A stretch of 64,000 nucleotides of DNA, taken from positions 2,793,367-2,857,366 of the forward strand of contig JAINUG010000072.1 of NCBI GenBank assembly GCA_029706075.1, in the 5' to 3' direction. The notes beneath the pieces were generated by a model, which saw nothing but the letters and a program-made list of their open reading frames with translations, made no database searches and was not told the DNA's origin. This document shows, piece by piece, positions 10,925-22,620 of this stretch. Source of the DNA: Aldrovandia affinis. Lineage: Eukaryota > Chordata > Actinopteri > Notacanthiformes > Halosauridae. Positions within the stretch are counted from its first letter, which is position 1. Each line of letters starts with the position of its first letter. The translations under genes were made by a program, and so were the position numbers.

Positions 10925-12345
10925 TTAACAATCAGGAACAATCAGCAGCCCCTGGTCTGACTGTACTTGAAGAATGTAAATGTTTGCTTTGTGCAGATGA
11001 TCTGGCCCTGCTGTTGCCCACCAAAGAGGAGTGGCAGATAATCTAGACTTGCTGCAGCAATTCTGCAAGACCTGGGCTTTTTCAGTGAACTTCACAAAGA
11101 CAAAAATGATGATCTCAGGATATCAGGCATAACTTTACACTAGGGACAACAAGTATAGAGTAGTGTAACAATTACACGTACCTAGGATTAAAGATTAGCT
11201 GTGAATGAACTGAAAGAGAAAGCATGCAGGGCATGCTATGCCATTAAGAGTGAAATTAAAATAGATACACCAATTAGGATTTGGCTCAAAATATTCAAAT
11301 CTGTAATTAGAACAAATTGCATTATATGGCAGCAAAGTGTGGGGTATGCTTACAAAGCAGGATTTAGCAAATTAGGACAAACATCAAACTGAAACCCTAC
11401 ATGCACAACAACGTAAAAATATCCTCCATGTACAGAGGAATACACCAAACAATGCATGCAGGGCAGAATTAGGCCAATATCCATTACTCATAAACATCCA
11501 TAAAAAGAGCCATTCAATTCTGGAAGCATCTAAAAAAGAGGGACACCCCCACTCATGCCAGTACACAGGCCTGCAATGTTGAGCCCAGAAAAGTCCCCCC
11601 TTAACCAGATGGTCTTCACTAGGCTCAATTCACTCAGCCCCTCTAACACCACCTAACACCACACAGCTGCAGGACAACGCCATTACAGCAACACCAATCA
11701 GAGTCAACTAAATTATAACACAACACAAACAAAATTGCATTACCCATTCGGAGACTCAAACAAAAACACTCAAAGTAAATTGGCATGTTATCTGGCCCTA
11801 AAACAAGAATATAAGGTGGCAGACTATCAGACCAGTGAAAAATGACAAACTTAGAAAAACATTGACGAAGTACAGACTCAGTGAGCGCACCCTGGCTAGA
11901 GAGACTGATTGACACAGATAGACTTGGTTGCCAAGAGAAGAGAGGCTGTGCTCACACTGCCAACAACATCAGATCGAGACAGAGCTGAACTTTCCCACTA
12001 AATGTGACAAATACAAAAACATTTGAGAACATTTCTTCCCAAATTCAACATGCCCTCTGCAAACTTCCCGAACCCTGCTTGAAACACAACAAATACAAAT
12101 CCTCCTAGGAGAGGAAAGATGCCGTTTAAATTTGGCCGCACAATCCGTAGCTACCTGCCCCAGCCAGAGAGAAACCAGTGACCCCTGTGTTTTTTAATTA
12201 TGTTTGTGTTCAATCATTGTTATGTAATACTTCACAAGTATTTATTTACGTATTATTATAATGAATGTTGTTGTGGTTGTTTTGTCCGTGTATTTAATAA
12301 TTATTGTTTTCTTTAAACTGTTACGCTTTGGCAATATGTATTTTT
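10925..12345 (+). mobile_element. LINE A copy 2, 5' truncated reverse transcriptase and C-terminal part
   Basis: It parallels 32840-34230 of the longer LINE. The reverse-transcriptase catalytic motif, read as LLCADDLALL near 10985-11010, matches LLYADDLVLLSP there. Later blocks match as well (tgaactgaaagagaaa, cagggcagaattaggccaat, gtacagactcagtgag) and so does the ctttggcaat motif in the 3' UTR. Many frameshifts and stops break the frame. The first catalytic-motif residue is Cys instead of Tyr, so the copy is inactive on that count as well. Confidence 0.75.
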
Positions 12346-12369
12346 AGAATATATCATGTATGTATAGTA

Positions 12370-12393
12370 TTTAAATTTAAATTTAAATTTAAA
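12370..12393. repeat. (AAATTT)n short tandem array
   Basis: About four self-complementary hexamer units. Confidence 0.85.
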
Positions 12394-12686
12394 GCACAAA
12401 CCTCTGTAGAGGTTGGATTTACTGGAGTATTTTAAGAATTTAAGACTATGAATGACTGCAAACTTAGCCATCTCAGAATCACTACAAATTGTGGGTAATA
12501 ACATATTATATTGTTTATAATGCGAGACTACTGTATTATACACTTTGTAATCCTTTGAGAAAGCATTTGTAGAATTTCAGAGGTGCATATGTTCAGCTTT
12601 TGATGTAACACAAATTCAAAGTAAAACAGAGAAGGAAACATAGCCAAAGGGGTTTAAGAGCATCTCAGAAGAGCAGTGTGTTTGTG

Positions 12687-12718
<32 letters not shown>

Positions 12719-15208
12719 ACTTATTTTTTCTGACTACACAAGTTGTTCTGTTCTGTTTATCCAGCTGGTGTTTATCATAGTTTTTGACAACTATTTCCCC
12801 TTCATTCGTTGAGCATAAATCTACAGCTGGCATTAAACGAAGGTATTGGAAAGAAATGAAAAACCTGGGATTTTGCTAAATTTACAAACTTCTACACTAC
12901 ATCAATTCAGTAACATGTTAAGTCAGTTGCATAATGACAATATCTGTATGAATGGAAGGATGCATTATGCATTTCATATAAATGGATTATAGATGCAATT
13001 ATAAATGTATTATGCTTTCATTATTGAGGTCGAAAAAGATTCATGTGGATTTAGCCAGGAGTTCATTTAGCTTTGTTTCAACAGATTTAAGATTAAAACG
13101 GTTAGTTTCACATTATATCTGCACTGATAAGGCTATACACACTGCATATGGCTCATTGGAAAGAGGAGGGCATTGTGCCTGGTGCACAATGGTCATTTGT
13201 TTTGGGAGGGGGTGAAACCAAGATGTTTGTCTGGACTGTTTATGGCATAAACATTCCACACAAGCCCTCCCGATATCAGTGATGGCGGACAACAAGATGA
13301 CTCATTCAATGCTGTCCATATTGCCTCCCCCCCCAAAGCCAATCTGACTGCTGCTCTACCAGCCCACTTCTCTGTATATCTTTGATCACTTTTTCTTTCA
13401 TCTATTGTCAGTCTGAGACCAGCACAAAATTGCAATGTGGCATGACATACTGGATGCTATTTGAGGGAGTGCATATAAAATACATTTGATTTCTCTATAC
13501 CAATTTCCTTTTTTTCAAGGACAATATCTTTTTTATTAGGACAATATCTTCTGCTTTGCTTCCCAATATAGCTCGATAGACAGACGCTGATAATAATATA
13601 GAAGGTGAAATTGTGATTAAACTTGTAAAAGTCTTTTATGAAAACAGCATTCCAAAGAGACCAAAATATAACATTGTTTGTATTGAGTCCAAATATTAAC
13701 AATTTTCAGGTGGCTGAAATGGTGGCTCAATCTTTCCTATTTAATTTTTTTCATTTAAGAAATGACAGTAATAAATGGCAGTAAGTAAAATCAAAACACG
13801 TTCACGCTCTAAAGTACAACTAATGTCATTTTAGATTAGATTAATTTAAGAGAACATAACAAAGACCTCAAATTATTTGGCAAACAACCAATGTTTGATT
13901 TGTAAGTACAACATGTTTCTAGACAGCTATGTTCCTTCAGGTAACATGGGAAAGACTGTACATATTTCTGTGCATAAAACAAAAACTTTGAGGTTGAGAG
14001 AATTAGGGATTTCACCAACATCAGGTTACTCAGCACTTGCAAGTTGTACCTGTAATGAATAGACTGTGGACTCTAGTTTCATTGTCAAAGCGCAATTCGT
14101 ACAGTAGTGTTAACCCAGGAGGCGCAGTAATAAGGCATGTCCTTATCCATTCCAGTAGTCTTGTGTCAAGAGATGGTAGCACACCTGAAGCATTGTTGTA
14201 AAATAGGTTTGTTTAGGAAGAACACATTACCTGTGGGTGTGGTGAGGGTTGGGTACATTATGGCCAATCAGATAATCCTTTTTCCATTCAATATCTTTGC
14301 CATAGAAAACTATTAATTTTGTCATCTCTAATGAAGAGCAATCACTATGGCTTGCAAAGAAGTTGTGAGACTTGTACACTACTATACCACTATATACATT
14401 ATACGTATTATAATATGCTATTATACTTTGAGTATAATATAATGTTTACATTGCAGAAGCTAGCAGTATTTCTCAATTAAAATATAATTAATGAATCAGA
14501 ACATCTAAATAAACTGCAGCACTACGAATTCATAACCAGTACCGTCTGAATTCCTGAGCAATGCATATTACAATCTCACACTGGAATGAAAACAATACCT
14601 TAAAGAAGACCTAAATCTATCACTGTCCTTGAAAAGGCGACAGAACACATACAAAAACTGTATTATAATTCTTTACATTATTCATTACAAATCAGACCCC
14701 ATTATTATCTTTTCCCTTTAAATCTATGGTATATCACAAAAATAAAAAGACATTTCTTTAATGTTTTTTTTTTTTGAGAGAGTGGTTTAGCTTTTTTGTT
14801 CAGTCTCAATATGTAAATGAGTTTCATGTGGCACTATGTGAGTTATACGCTCTCTTAATGCACGATCAATCCCTGCCCCCCCCCCCATGGGAGAAGAGTG
14901 AGCAGGTTTGGAGCAATGATTCACAGATCAGATATACGGTTCGGTGACGCCTTGTCCCTCAAGGCTCTCGTTTGATTTTTACAACGGAGCGGGCAAGCCA
15001 CTGGAGCAGAGTTTATCAATCTGAAAAACGTCGATGGAAATATCCGTCAGGGGTCCGCAGCGGAATCCTTGCGCTTCTCGTGCATTTCTGCCCGTGCTGA
15101 CGGGCCTGCTCGTACGCAGGGTTCGACGCTCCTGCTTCGCTGAGAAAATGTTCCAGAACATGATGCAACAACCCCCAAAATATGTATTGTGCCCGTATAA
15201 CATGTGCC
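12394..15208. other. Unassigned AT-rich sequence
   Basis: It contains the (GT)n at 12689-12717, C-runs near 13327-13334 and 14875-14887, and a TA-rich block at 14385-14450. A CpG-rich patch at 15030-15150 has no convincing exon. No repeat termini were recognised. Confidence 0.45.
12689..12717. repeat. (GT)n microsatellite
   Basis: About 14 uninterrupted GT units. Confidence 0.95.
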
Positions 15209-15217
15209 CTCTCTCTC

Positions 15218-15249
<32 letters not shown>
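15209..15249. repeat. (CT)n microsatellite
   Basis: CT repeats with one interruption at about 15219-15221. Confidence 0.95.
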
Positions 15250-15251
<2 letters not shown>

Positions 15252-16335
15252 GTTTGTTGTGGGGAGTGCAGCCAGAACCCAATCCCTGTTTCTATTGGAC
15301 ATCAGTGTTTACCCAGAGCTGCCCATCCTGGCTGTCCTGTTCAGAGCACCTAGGGGCTGCCTTTCATCTGGCTCCATCAAAAGAACACACCTGTAGCCAT
15401 CAGGTCAGAGGTAAATACCAGCCCCCCCAGCACCTTCAAACCACCAGCCAGGCACCCCCAACTGTGAGGCAGCCAGAACAGCTAGAGGTGCGAGGCAAGG
15501 GAATGTCAAGTATAGGTTAAAGAATATCTTCCACTGAGAATGCGTGGAGGATATCAATTTTAAAATAGCGTCCTTAACGTGCATCTCTGCAGGGGCATTA
15601 TTACTGAATAAATCACCATTTTATAACTCATAACTTCCATTCTACATTGGTTTTGACTGCAGTTTTATGAACACTTTAATGGGATTCAGGCACCAAGCAA
15701 AGCAAAAGGTGACGTCCATTTACAAAGATAACTTGAAACCTAATGCTAATTAGCTTTAACGTGGCAGCCATTATGCGTTTTGGATGAAAGGGGATCTGCA
15801 GTCAATGGTAATTAGCAGAAAGCAAAAGCGTTTTGCTGGCATGACATGCACTGGTCAATCAATTACCACCGGTAATGTATGTAGCCCATGAATAAAGTAC
15901 GGGAATGTGCACAACAGTATCTCAATAGGAAGGTGGATCAAACTCTCAATGTTTTCTCGCCCCTAAGATATACTTGTTTTTTACTCGTCTCTTTTTCACG
16001 GTGGCAAAGAGAGGAATACTTCCTACATGAATGTTGTGTCACTGCTATTAAAAGGGCTAATTAAAACTGTACTTACTCTTTCATCATTTAATCATTGCAG
16101 TACATTATTATTCTCTCAGACTTACACACTGAGCTGTAAGAAGCAATTTTCCATTCACAGGCGCTTCTGAGAGCTGCTTTACATCCACCGGCAACAGCCA
16201 ACACGCTTTAAGCTGGCCCCGCTAAACCTTGTGATGAAATAAATAAATGTAAATAACTGTTTAAGTCCTTACCTATATTGTGCGCTTTTGTGCCATAGGG
16301 TCCCTCTCACGCGGAGCCCAGTTTCTCACCGTCTG
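15250..16335. other. Unassigned sequence with a homeodomain-site-rich block
   Basis: Between 15740 and 15880 there are several TAATTA/TAATTAGC-type motifs in a non-repetitive, balanced-composition context (gctaattagc, ggtaattagc, caattaccaccgg). This is compatible with a developmental enhancer but unproven. Confidence 0.25.
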
Positions 16336-16469
16336 CAAGGTCACACCTCCAGACCGGGTCGGGCAACCAATCTAGAGCAAGCAAAACGAAGATGCGCTCA
16401 GAAGCGTTTGTGCGCCCGACAACAGGGTCATACCTCCGGATCAGCTGGGGCAACACGTCCAGAGCCAAT
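16336..16469. repeat. Imperfect tandem duplication, about 85-bp unit
   Basis: aaggtcacacctccagac near 16337 recurs as agggtcatacctccggat near 16423. Matching downstream words follow in both (gggcaac, then c/tagagc). Two units only. Confidence 0.5.
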
Positions 16470-17145
16470 AAGTGACTGAAGCAGTTAGAAATGTTTCTCA
16501 ATTCTCATATTTAGGAAAGAATGGCACAGCAGGGGTTGTGGAATTATATTTGTTTGCGCACGTTGGGTGAGTAAGCTTTCTTGACATACTGGTAGGATTA
16601 TGATTTATTACCACAAGAACTGTTTTGCACCTCAAACAAAACCAATCAAATCCTCTAAATCGTGTTGTGGGTGGAGGACAGAATAGGACGGTTTATGCAA
16701 AATTACAGAAATAACACACAAACCGGGGTGTTTTAGTCGTATACTGCTCCCCAGTGACATTGTGTTCAGCTCAGGATTATCAAAATTCCCCCGTTTCTGT
16801 TCCAATGCTTTTAAAAAACATTTTCTCAGAGGCTGTGTATTAGACAGTCCTGGCACTTGTTAGGAAGCCCATGTTTGTTCATACACTTCCATGGGCAGAT
16901 GCAAAGAAAAATATGTTATTAAGACTGCTAGACATAGTTCCAGAAATAGGCAAAACAAAGATGGAAAAATCTAAATTAAACAAAGTCAGACTGAGTCACC
17001 GTTATATCTTTGTTAGGAGTTAACTGTGGCGACAGACAGGGCGGGTGGGGTTTGGCATGTTTATGCAAATTCATATCTTTGTGCTGCTCAAGGAGTGGCA
17101 CATAGCTATACTGTATTGTGTTCCCCACTGTTTTACTGAAATGTA
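16470..17145. other. Unassigned sequence
   Basis: The reverse frames at 16632-16856 and 16976-17188 carry no recognisable motif. Confidence 0.45.
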
Positions 17146-17161
17146 GAATAGATCTCATTCT

Positions 17162-17534
17162 TTTTTTTGTTTCAGATTTGTATCCCATTTTCTCCCAATT
17201 TGGTAGCCAATTACACCCACTCTTTTCAAGTCAACCCCCCTCATACTGTGAGTTAGCTGCCATAGCCCTGTGACCAGTAGTGATGAAGGTGAAGTATTGT
17301 CCCCTCCGAGACGGCACTTGCCAGGCCGTCGATCGTAACCCGGTACTACAGAGCCACTCCTGAGCCACTCCTGTGTGCAGCGAACGTCGGCTTCCTTCCC
17401 CCCTCCCTGTGGCACGCAGCCAAACGCTGCCCCCACCAGCCCGGCAGGGCCGACTCTGGCGCGGCCAGTGGGATCGAACCCTGGTTTCCATGGCCAGCAT
17501 CGAACATTGTAACCACTGGACCACGTGGGGGGCT
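17162..17534 (-). mobile_element. tRNA-derived SINE with 16-bp target duplication
   Basis: Read on the minus strand it starts with a tRNA-like head (cgtggtccagtggttac, an A-box-like stretch, then a B-box-like gttcgatccc). It ends with aattggctaccaaattggga plus an A-rich tail. Identical 16-mers (gaatagatctcattct) flank it at 17146-17161 and 17535-17550, the mark of LINE-machinery retrotransposition. The tail is nearly the same as in the SINE at 54985-55240. Reverse-strand open frames inside (17155-17556 and 17231-17587) are shadows of the repeat. Confidence 0.85.
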
Positions 17535-17681
17535 GAATAGATCTCATTCTGTGCAAGGTATTGACTATGAGATCTACGGAAGGACATTTACGCCTTTGTT
17601 TATAGTTGCCCCCACCATTATATAATTATCTATATAACAACCTTGTTGTTGATCCATCACAATGAGCAATACATTCTTGAG

Positions 17682-17713
17682 ATGCATTTATCTGGACATC
17701 CAGATAAATGCAT
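17682..17713. repeat. Perfect 15-bp palindrome with 2-nt spacer
   Basis: atgcatttatctgga and its exact reverse complement tccagataaatgcat are separated by ca. Confidence 0.9.
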
Positions 17714-17984
17714 GTAAAAGAGTTTGTTTAGATAAACTGAACATTTATAGAATTAGTTTTATAAGGGAGGGGGTCCAACTGCGCATTCATTCACAACATG
17801 AAATGTTTCACATTTGGAGGCAGTAAAATTATTAGCAGTTGGATCATGGTGTTTGGCGGTTATGTGGGTTGTCTAAAACTTATCAACACATTTTGTTAAA
17901 TGATGGATCCCTGACACATCTTTTCACACCATGACTGATGATTTCAAAAGCACATAAAGAAATTGAACAGATTCTAAAATATAT

Positions 17985-18565
17985 TGTGGTGTCCCCAGGG
18001 GTTGGGCGACACACACGGACCTTGCAGAGGGCGTAGGCAAGTTCAAGAACCCAGAGGAGGCAGTATTCACAAACAAAATGATAATTTATTAAACTAATAC
18101 TTATAAACACAAAACAAAGGGTGGGGTCTTCAGGGGAATACAAACACAAAAAGTCCACAAATCCTTATCTCGTCGTCAATGTCCAAAATCCAATCCAAAA
18201 TCCAGGTCAGTTCCTCAGGCAGTCCACAAGTCGGTACACAAAGGGGGGTCCTCAATCAATCCGGTCAAAACACAAAAACAATCCAAATCACACACTTAAA
18301 CTCCCTCTTTCTCAATCCTGGCTGGTAAAATGACATCACGGTTCTTTCTCCTTTCCACATTCAAACTCTTTTCTAATCCTTTCAATGGGTAATGTGTGGT
18401 AGTCCTTTAAATAGGCCTCGAAATAGCCTTCAGCTGGTCGTTAGTCCCCATTGCTTGACTCGGCTCAGGTGTAACTGTAGCCTGCTGGGAAATGTAGTGT
18501 TTTCTGGCTCCCATGTGTTGTAGGCCAGGTAGCCATTTCCTTGTGCAGCCCCTTGGGCTGCCACA
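17985..18565 (-). mobile_element. Solo LTR of a retrotransposon
   Basis: This 581-bp unit starts TGTGG and ends CCACA, the usual TG...CA inverted LTR ends. It is flanked by a 4-bp duplication ATAT (17981-17984 and 18566-18569). On the minus strand it has a TATA-like box (ctatttaaagg near 18412) and an AATAAA signal near 18087, so transcription would run right to left. No internal gag-pol region or second LTR adjoins it, hence a solo LTR left by recombination. A related, interrupted piece lies at 38707-39330. A 4-bp duplication fits Gypsy-like or retrovirus-like LTRs, but the superfamily is not settled. Confidence 0.75.
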
Positions 18566-18569
18566 ATAT

Positions 18570-21500
18570 AAATAACAGCCCTTTCAAATGAACAAACAAT
18601 AATACCACTAACTATGTAATGCCTTGTTGCTTAGAAAATGCATTTACCACAAAGATATATATAAAATGTTTGCTACATTCTTCTTGTGTGTGCAATTAAC
18701 ACCCCTACATATCACAGTAGCATTTTGGCTTCACTGCGCTGCACAGATCATTAGACACATAGCACCTTTTAGTAGGCAAATGGTAAGCTTGGATGCAGAG
18801 CAGTTCTCTGTAACTGCTATGACAATGAAACAGACAATTTAACTGAACTTCAGGATCATCAGTTGTGTCATTGCATCATGTTATGTTTTCTCTCTGTCTG
18901 TTTGGAGAGTCTTTGCCGCAGGAACCTGTTTGCCTCTGTGCCCCTTCTTCAACCCACCATAGAAGAAGAGTAAAATCGGTACTTTGTTCACTGAGATTCT
19001 AGTTTATTTTGTGTAGGAAATACAAGAATGGCAAGCTCACTCATATATGACAATGTGCAACATTTCTTATGCATGCTTGAATTACTATATTTAATATATG
19101 CAAACTATTCAAACTTTCATTGTGGATTTTAGTAGCCTACAACTACAGCTACCTACTTAGCTAATTTACCTTTGAGGTTTCTGGTTCATGCAAATGTTAC
19201 CTGCTACACACATCAGATGTGTCTAATTTATTTAAAATCAAACAACAAGGTTGTTGAGGATTTAAGAAGTTTTTACTAATGGAATCAAATTCAACATTTA
19301 CATTTCTTGCTGGTAATGTAATCTGCCACATAGTAACAATGCAATACTTCTAAATAAAGTTGTCCCCATCTTTGCCAATTACTGTGCTGAAAATATCTTT
19401 CAGATCTCTGGAAAGAGAGAGCAGCTCGCATTACATTAAACGTTTAACTAATTAAACATTGAGCTAACATGCTTATTTTTGGAACAGCTAGCTCTTAAGA
19501 GTCAAAGTAAACACTATCACAGAAGCATGGCCATTGTTTTCCATCATTTCATTTTATGAAAGTGTTTTCTTTTATTTCAGCTTGATTAATTCATGTCCAT
19601 TTGTGTGCCAAAAGTGTAGATCTTCTAACATGGGTGTGCTCTTCATTTGTCAGTTGTTCCTCATAATTGTGTTCTGTTGTATATTATAGCTTTTTTTCTT
19701 GTAAATTTCCTGAAAAAACTCATGATTTTCAAACTAATGATTTTCAAAGCTGGCAGGCAACTTTGGAAACAAACAGAGATCTTTCCAGAGAGGAGCTGGC
19801 GGCAAGAGTCCATTTCCCCACGATGTTCAGTAGGACGGTAGCTGTTGTCAAACGAGAAACCGCGAACAGCTGTGCTTCAGCGCAAATGAATTGAAAATGA
19901 TTCCAACAAATGGAGACAACAATTACAGTGCAGTAAGTTAAATGCTAATCAAACATGCACTGTTTTAATTACGGTTAAATATGTATTGTTTCAAATGAAA
20001 AACTGAGGAATGCAATGCATCGCAAAAGGAATTCGCCAAATGGCTCTGACCTTTTTTAGTATGAAACAACAAAGGGATGTTAATAATCAATGGTGCATAG
20101 CACTGTGGTTATATAAAAAATGTGAGCAATAACTTGTGAATAGGCTACACTTATTGTCATCTCCTCAAAGGACAGGAAGTAACCTCTGAGGTGTGAACTC
20201 TCATGCAATACAATCATACATGAAAATCAGCCATCATGTGCTTGTCAAAAAGAGAGAGAACTTTGTATAAGCCATAAAAAAACGACCTCACATAGTCATG
20301 AATATTCCCCTTAAACCCCTTCACTCCCCCCTTTCCTTGTAGAGCTCCTGTTTCGTTAGTGTTTATATGCTGTAATGTTTATTTTATCCATCACTGATCC
20401 TCTGCCCTTCCTCTTTAGATGTCCTATATGAATGTAAAACCACTGACTTCCTCTTAGTATATATAGCACTTTATTGAGACTGAATATGAAACAGGTGTAT
20501 ATTTATTCTAATTGATGGCAATGCACTTTGTGATTTTGAATGTAAAATGAGAACTACACAAACAAAATATATATTAATTATTATTATTATAAATCGCTCC
20601 TCAATAAAGGCAAAGTAAAATATGACTCATCACATTGCTTTATATTCATGTCCTTTATTTATTATCATTCCCTTTTGGTTGAATGCATGTTTTTCCCTAA
20701 ACCTTTCATTCATTCCTTTTGACTCCAGACACTATTTCATTGCATTATTTAGTTTTGTCTGACACAGCAAAGGCTTTTATGTTACCAGCACCGTCAATAA
20801 AACATCCCCCTGATGCAGCCCCCAGCTCTGCTCAGCCAGGGCCTGGGTGAGAGTTGCGCAGGTTTGAGGGGAATTCTCTCCGAGTGTTCCGAATTGCTCT
20901 TTCAATTAACCAGAGACCCTTCACATTCAGGGTGTCCTTTCCCCCCAAACTTTCCTACCTGTCTTGTTTTGTTTATATATATATAACATTGCCTAATCTA
21001 AGTGTTCAAAGCTGGTACAGACATATCCAAACTAAATCAGTGGGTTGCAGACTTCAATCCAAGTTTTTTTTCACTTGGAAGTTGTATAGTTATAAAGGTG
21101 AAAAAAATCTGATTTAATTTCAGACTGTAAGGCAACAAAAGTTGTCATTTTTGAGACTTGGTGTAGACTTTAAAGGGGCACTGTATATATATATATTAAA
21201 AAAGACTGACAGGCAAGAGCAAGAAAAAGTAAGTATGGATGTAGAGGTCAGTGGTGTTCCACATAGTAATTAATTCAATGTGCCTAACAGGAGGTGGGAA
21301 ATGTATATTTCATGAAGCTATACGAGATGTGAGCTGTATGTGAATGTGAAAATGCTGTTGGATGAATATTGATAATCTGTTAAATGATAATCCACTCAAT
21401 ACCCACAGCCTATTTAGATATGAATACCCAGATGGCTGCTGCACATTGGGGGTGGTTGAGGTGAGGTTCCGCTATTTCACTGCACTGTTTTGAGATGTGA

Positions 21501-21570
21501 AAGGTGCTATATAAATGCACTCCATTATTATGATTATGATCATTATCATTAGTAGTAGTACTATTACATA
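18570..21570. other. Unassigned AT-rich sequence
   Basis: Three kilobases without a repeat terminus, tandem array or coding region that I recognise. The overlapping frames at 19647-19894 and the frame at 20854-21117 show no domain. Confidence 0.45.
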
Positions 21571-21578
21571 CATATAGA

Positions 21579-21775
21579 CAGGGGTGCACATAAGTGCTAC
21601 GCCAGTACGCATTCGTGTCCTCAAATGTTAATTGCGTACCAAGCAAGATGACAAACTTTTGAAACATAAGCGACTTTAAGTTTGATCAGTCCATCACTGG
21701 TAAGGCTTGATACACAATTAACGTTTGAGGATGCGAATGTGTACTGGCGTAGCACTTACTGTATGTGCACCCCTG
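21579..21775. mobile_element. Foldback hAT-type MITE, 197 bp
   Basis: It opens CAGGGGTGCACATAAGTG and closes with the near-complement ending TATGTGCACCCCTG. The inverted arms run about 55-60 bp each (21579-21638 against 21716-21775) around a loop of about 75 bp. Exact 8-mers catataga flank it at 21571-21578 and 21776-21783. Terminal CAG and an 8-bp duplication identify hAT. It is non-coding. Confidence 0.88.
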
Positions 21776-21887
21776 CATATAGATATAGAGGTAGTAAGCA
21801 AAAAAATAAAACATAACAGTGTTCCAACAGTGAATGGTTATGGTGGTATGGTGTGCATTTGCCTGGCATGGTTCCTGGCATTTATAT

Positions 21888-22247
21888 ACTCTCAGAAAAG
21901 AGATACCATGTTGTACCTATTAAATTACAAATGCCTGCCACTGTGGCAGTACCCCTGTAGGGTACTGCATTGTTCCTTTAGTCAGAAGAACACAACAGTA
22001 CAAGAAAAAAATAAAAATAATAATTTTGTTTTCATTCCAATATGGCTGCCAGTGCGGATAAGGATCCATTACCCTACCTTGGTACATATCTGTACCTTTC
22101 CTGAAATTGTACTTTTTTCACTGGGAAAAGGTACAAAACAGTACTGAAAAACAAAAATCTTCTGCGTACCTTTGAAGGTACAATGAACACACTTGTACCC
22201 TGAGGAACAAAAGTGCACCATAATTGTCCGTTTATTTTTAAGAGAGT
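21888..22247. mobile_element. MITE with ACTCT... termini
   Basis: Left end actctcagaaaagagatacc, right end tttatttttaagagagt, in inverted orientation. It carries internal ggtacc/gtacc-type words in both directions. Comparable short elements with ACTCTTAAAAATAAAGG-like ends are common in fish. No clear target duplication, so the superfamily is open. Confidence 0.55.
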
Positions 22248-22429
22248 GCCCTTATAAAGCTTTAAAGCTATAAAGTTTGATGTGAATTGTCATTTATTGG
22301 TACTGAATGATAATCTTCACCCCTTATTTTTAAGCATTTCTTTTAAGGGGTATCTTTCAAGCTGACACTGCCCCCGTCGACAGAGCATAAGTAGCAATGG
22401 TTTGGGAAGTGTGACACTGACGTTATCTA

Positions 22430-22620
22430 TTTGTCATGGCATCATCAGTCACCAGATCTGAACACAATCAACACTTACAGAATATTCTGAAATGACAACT
22501 GGGACAGCGTGGTGTTGCATTCTTCCTGTAGAATTCTAGCCGCTGAGAGACTCTATGCCATGGTGCTATTTAGTGATGTTACATTGGTGTTTCCATATTT
22601 TTGTTCACCTGTATATACAG
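22430..22620 (+). mobile_element. Tc1/mariner 3' end, degenerate
   Basis: The frame reads SPDLNTINTY, matching the SPDLNPIE motif around the last catalytic acidic residue of Tc1/mariner transposases. It is followed by the diverged C-terminus and a ttggtgtttcc motif shared with 45940-45960. Stops interrupt it and the 5' part is missing. Confidence 0.6.

Noticed and set aside
17155-17587. 118- and 133-codon reverse frames
   Set aside because: They overlap a SINE with clear target duplications.
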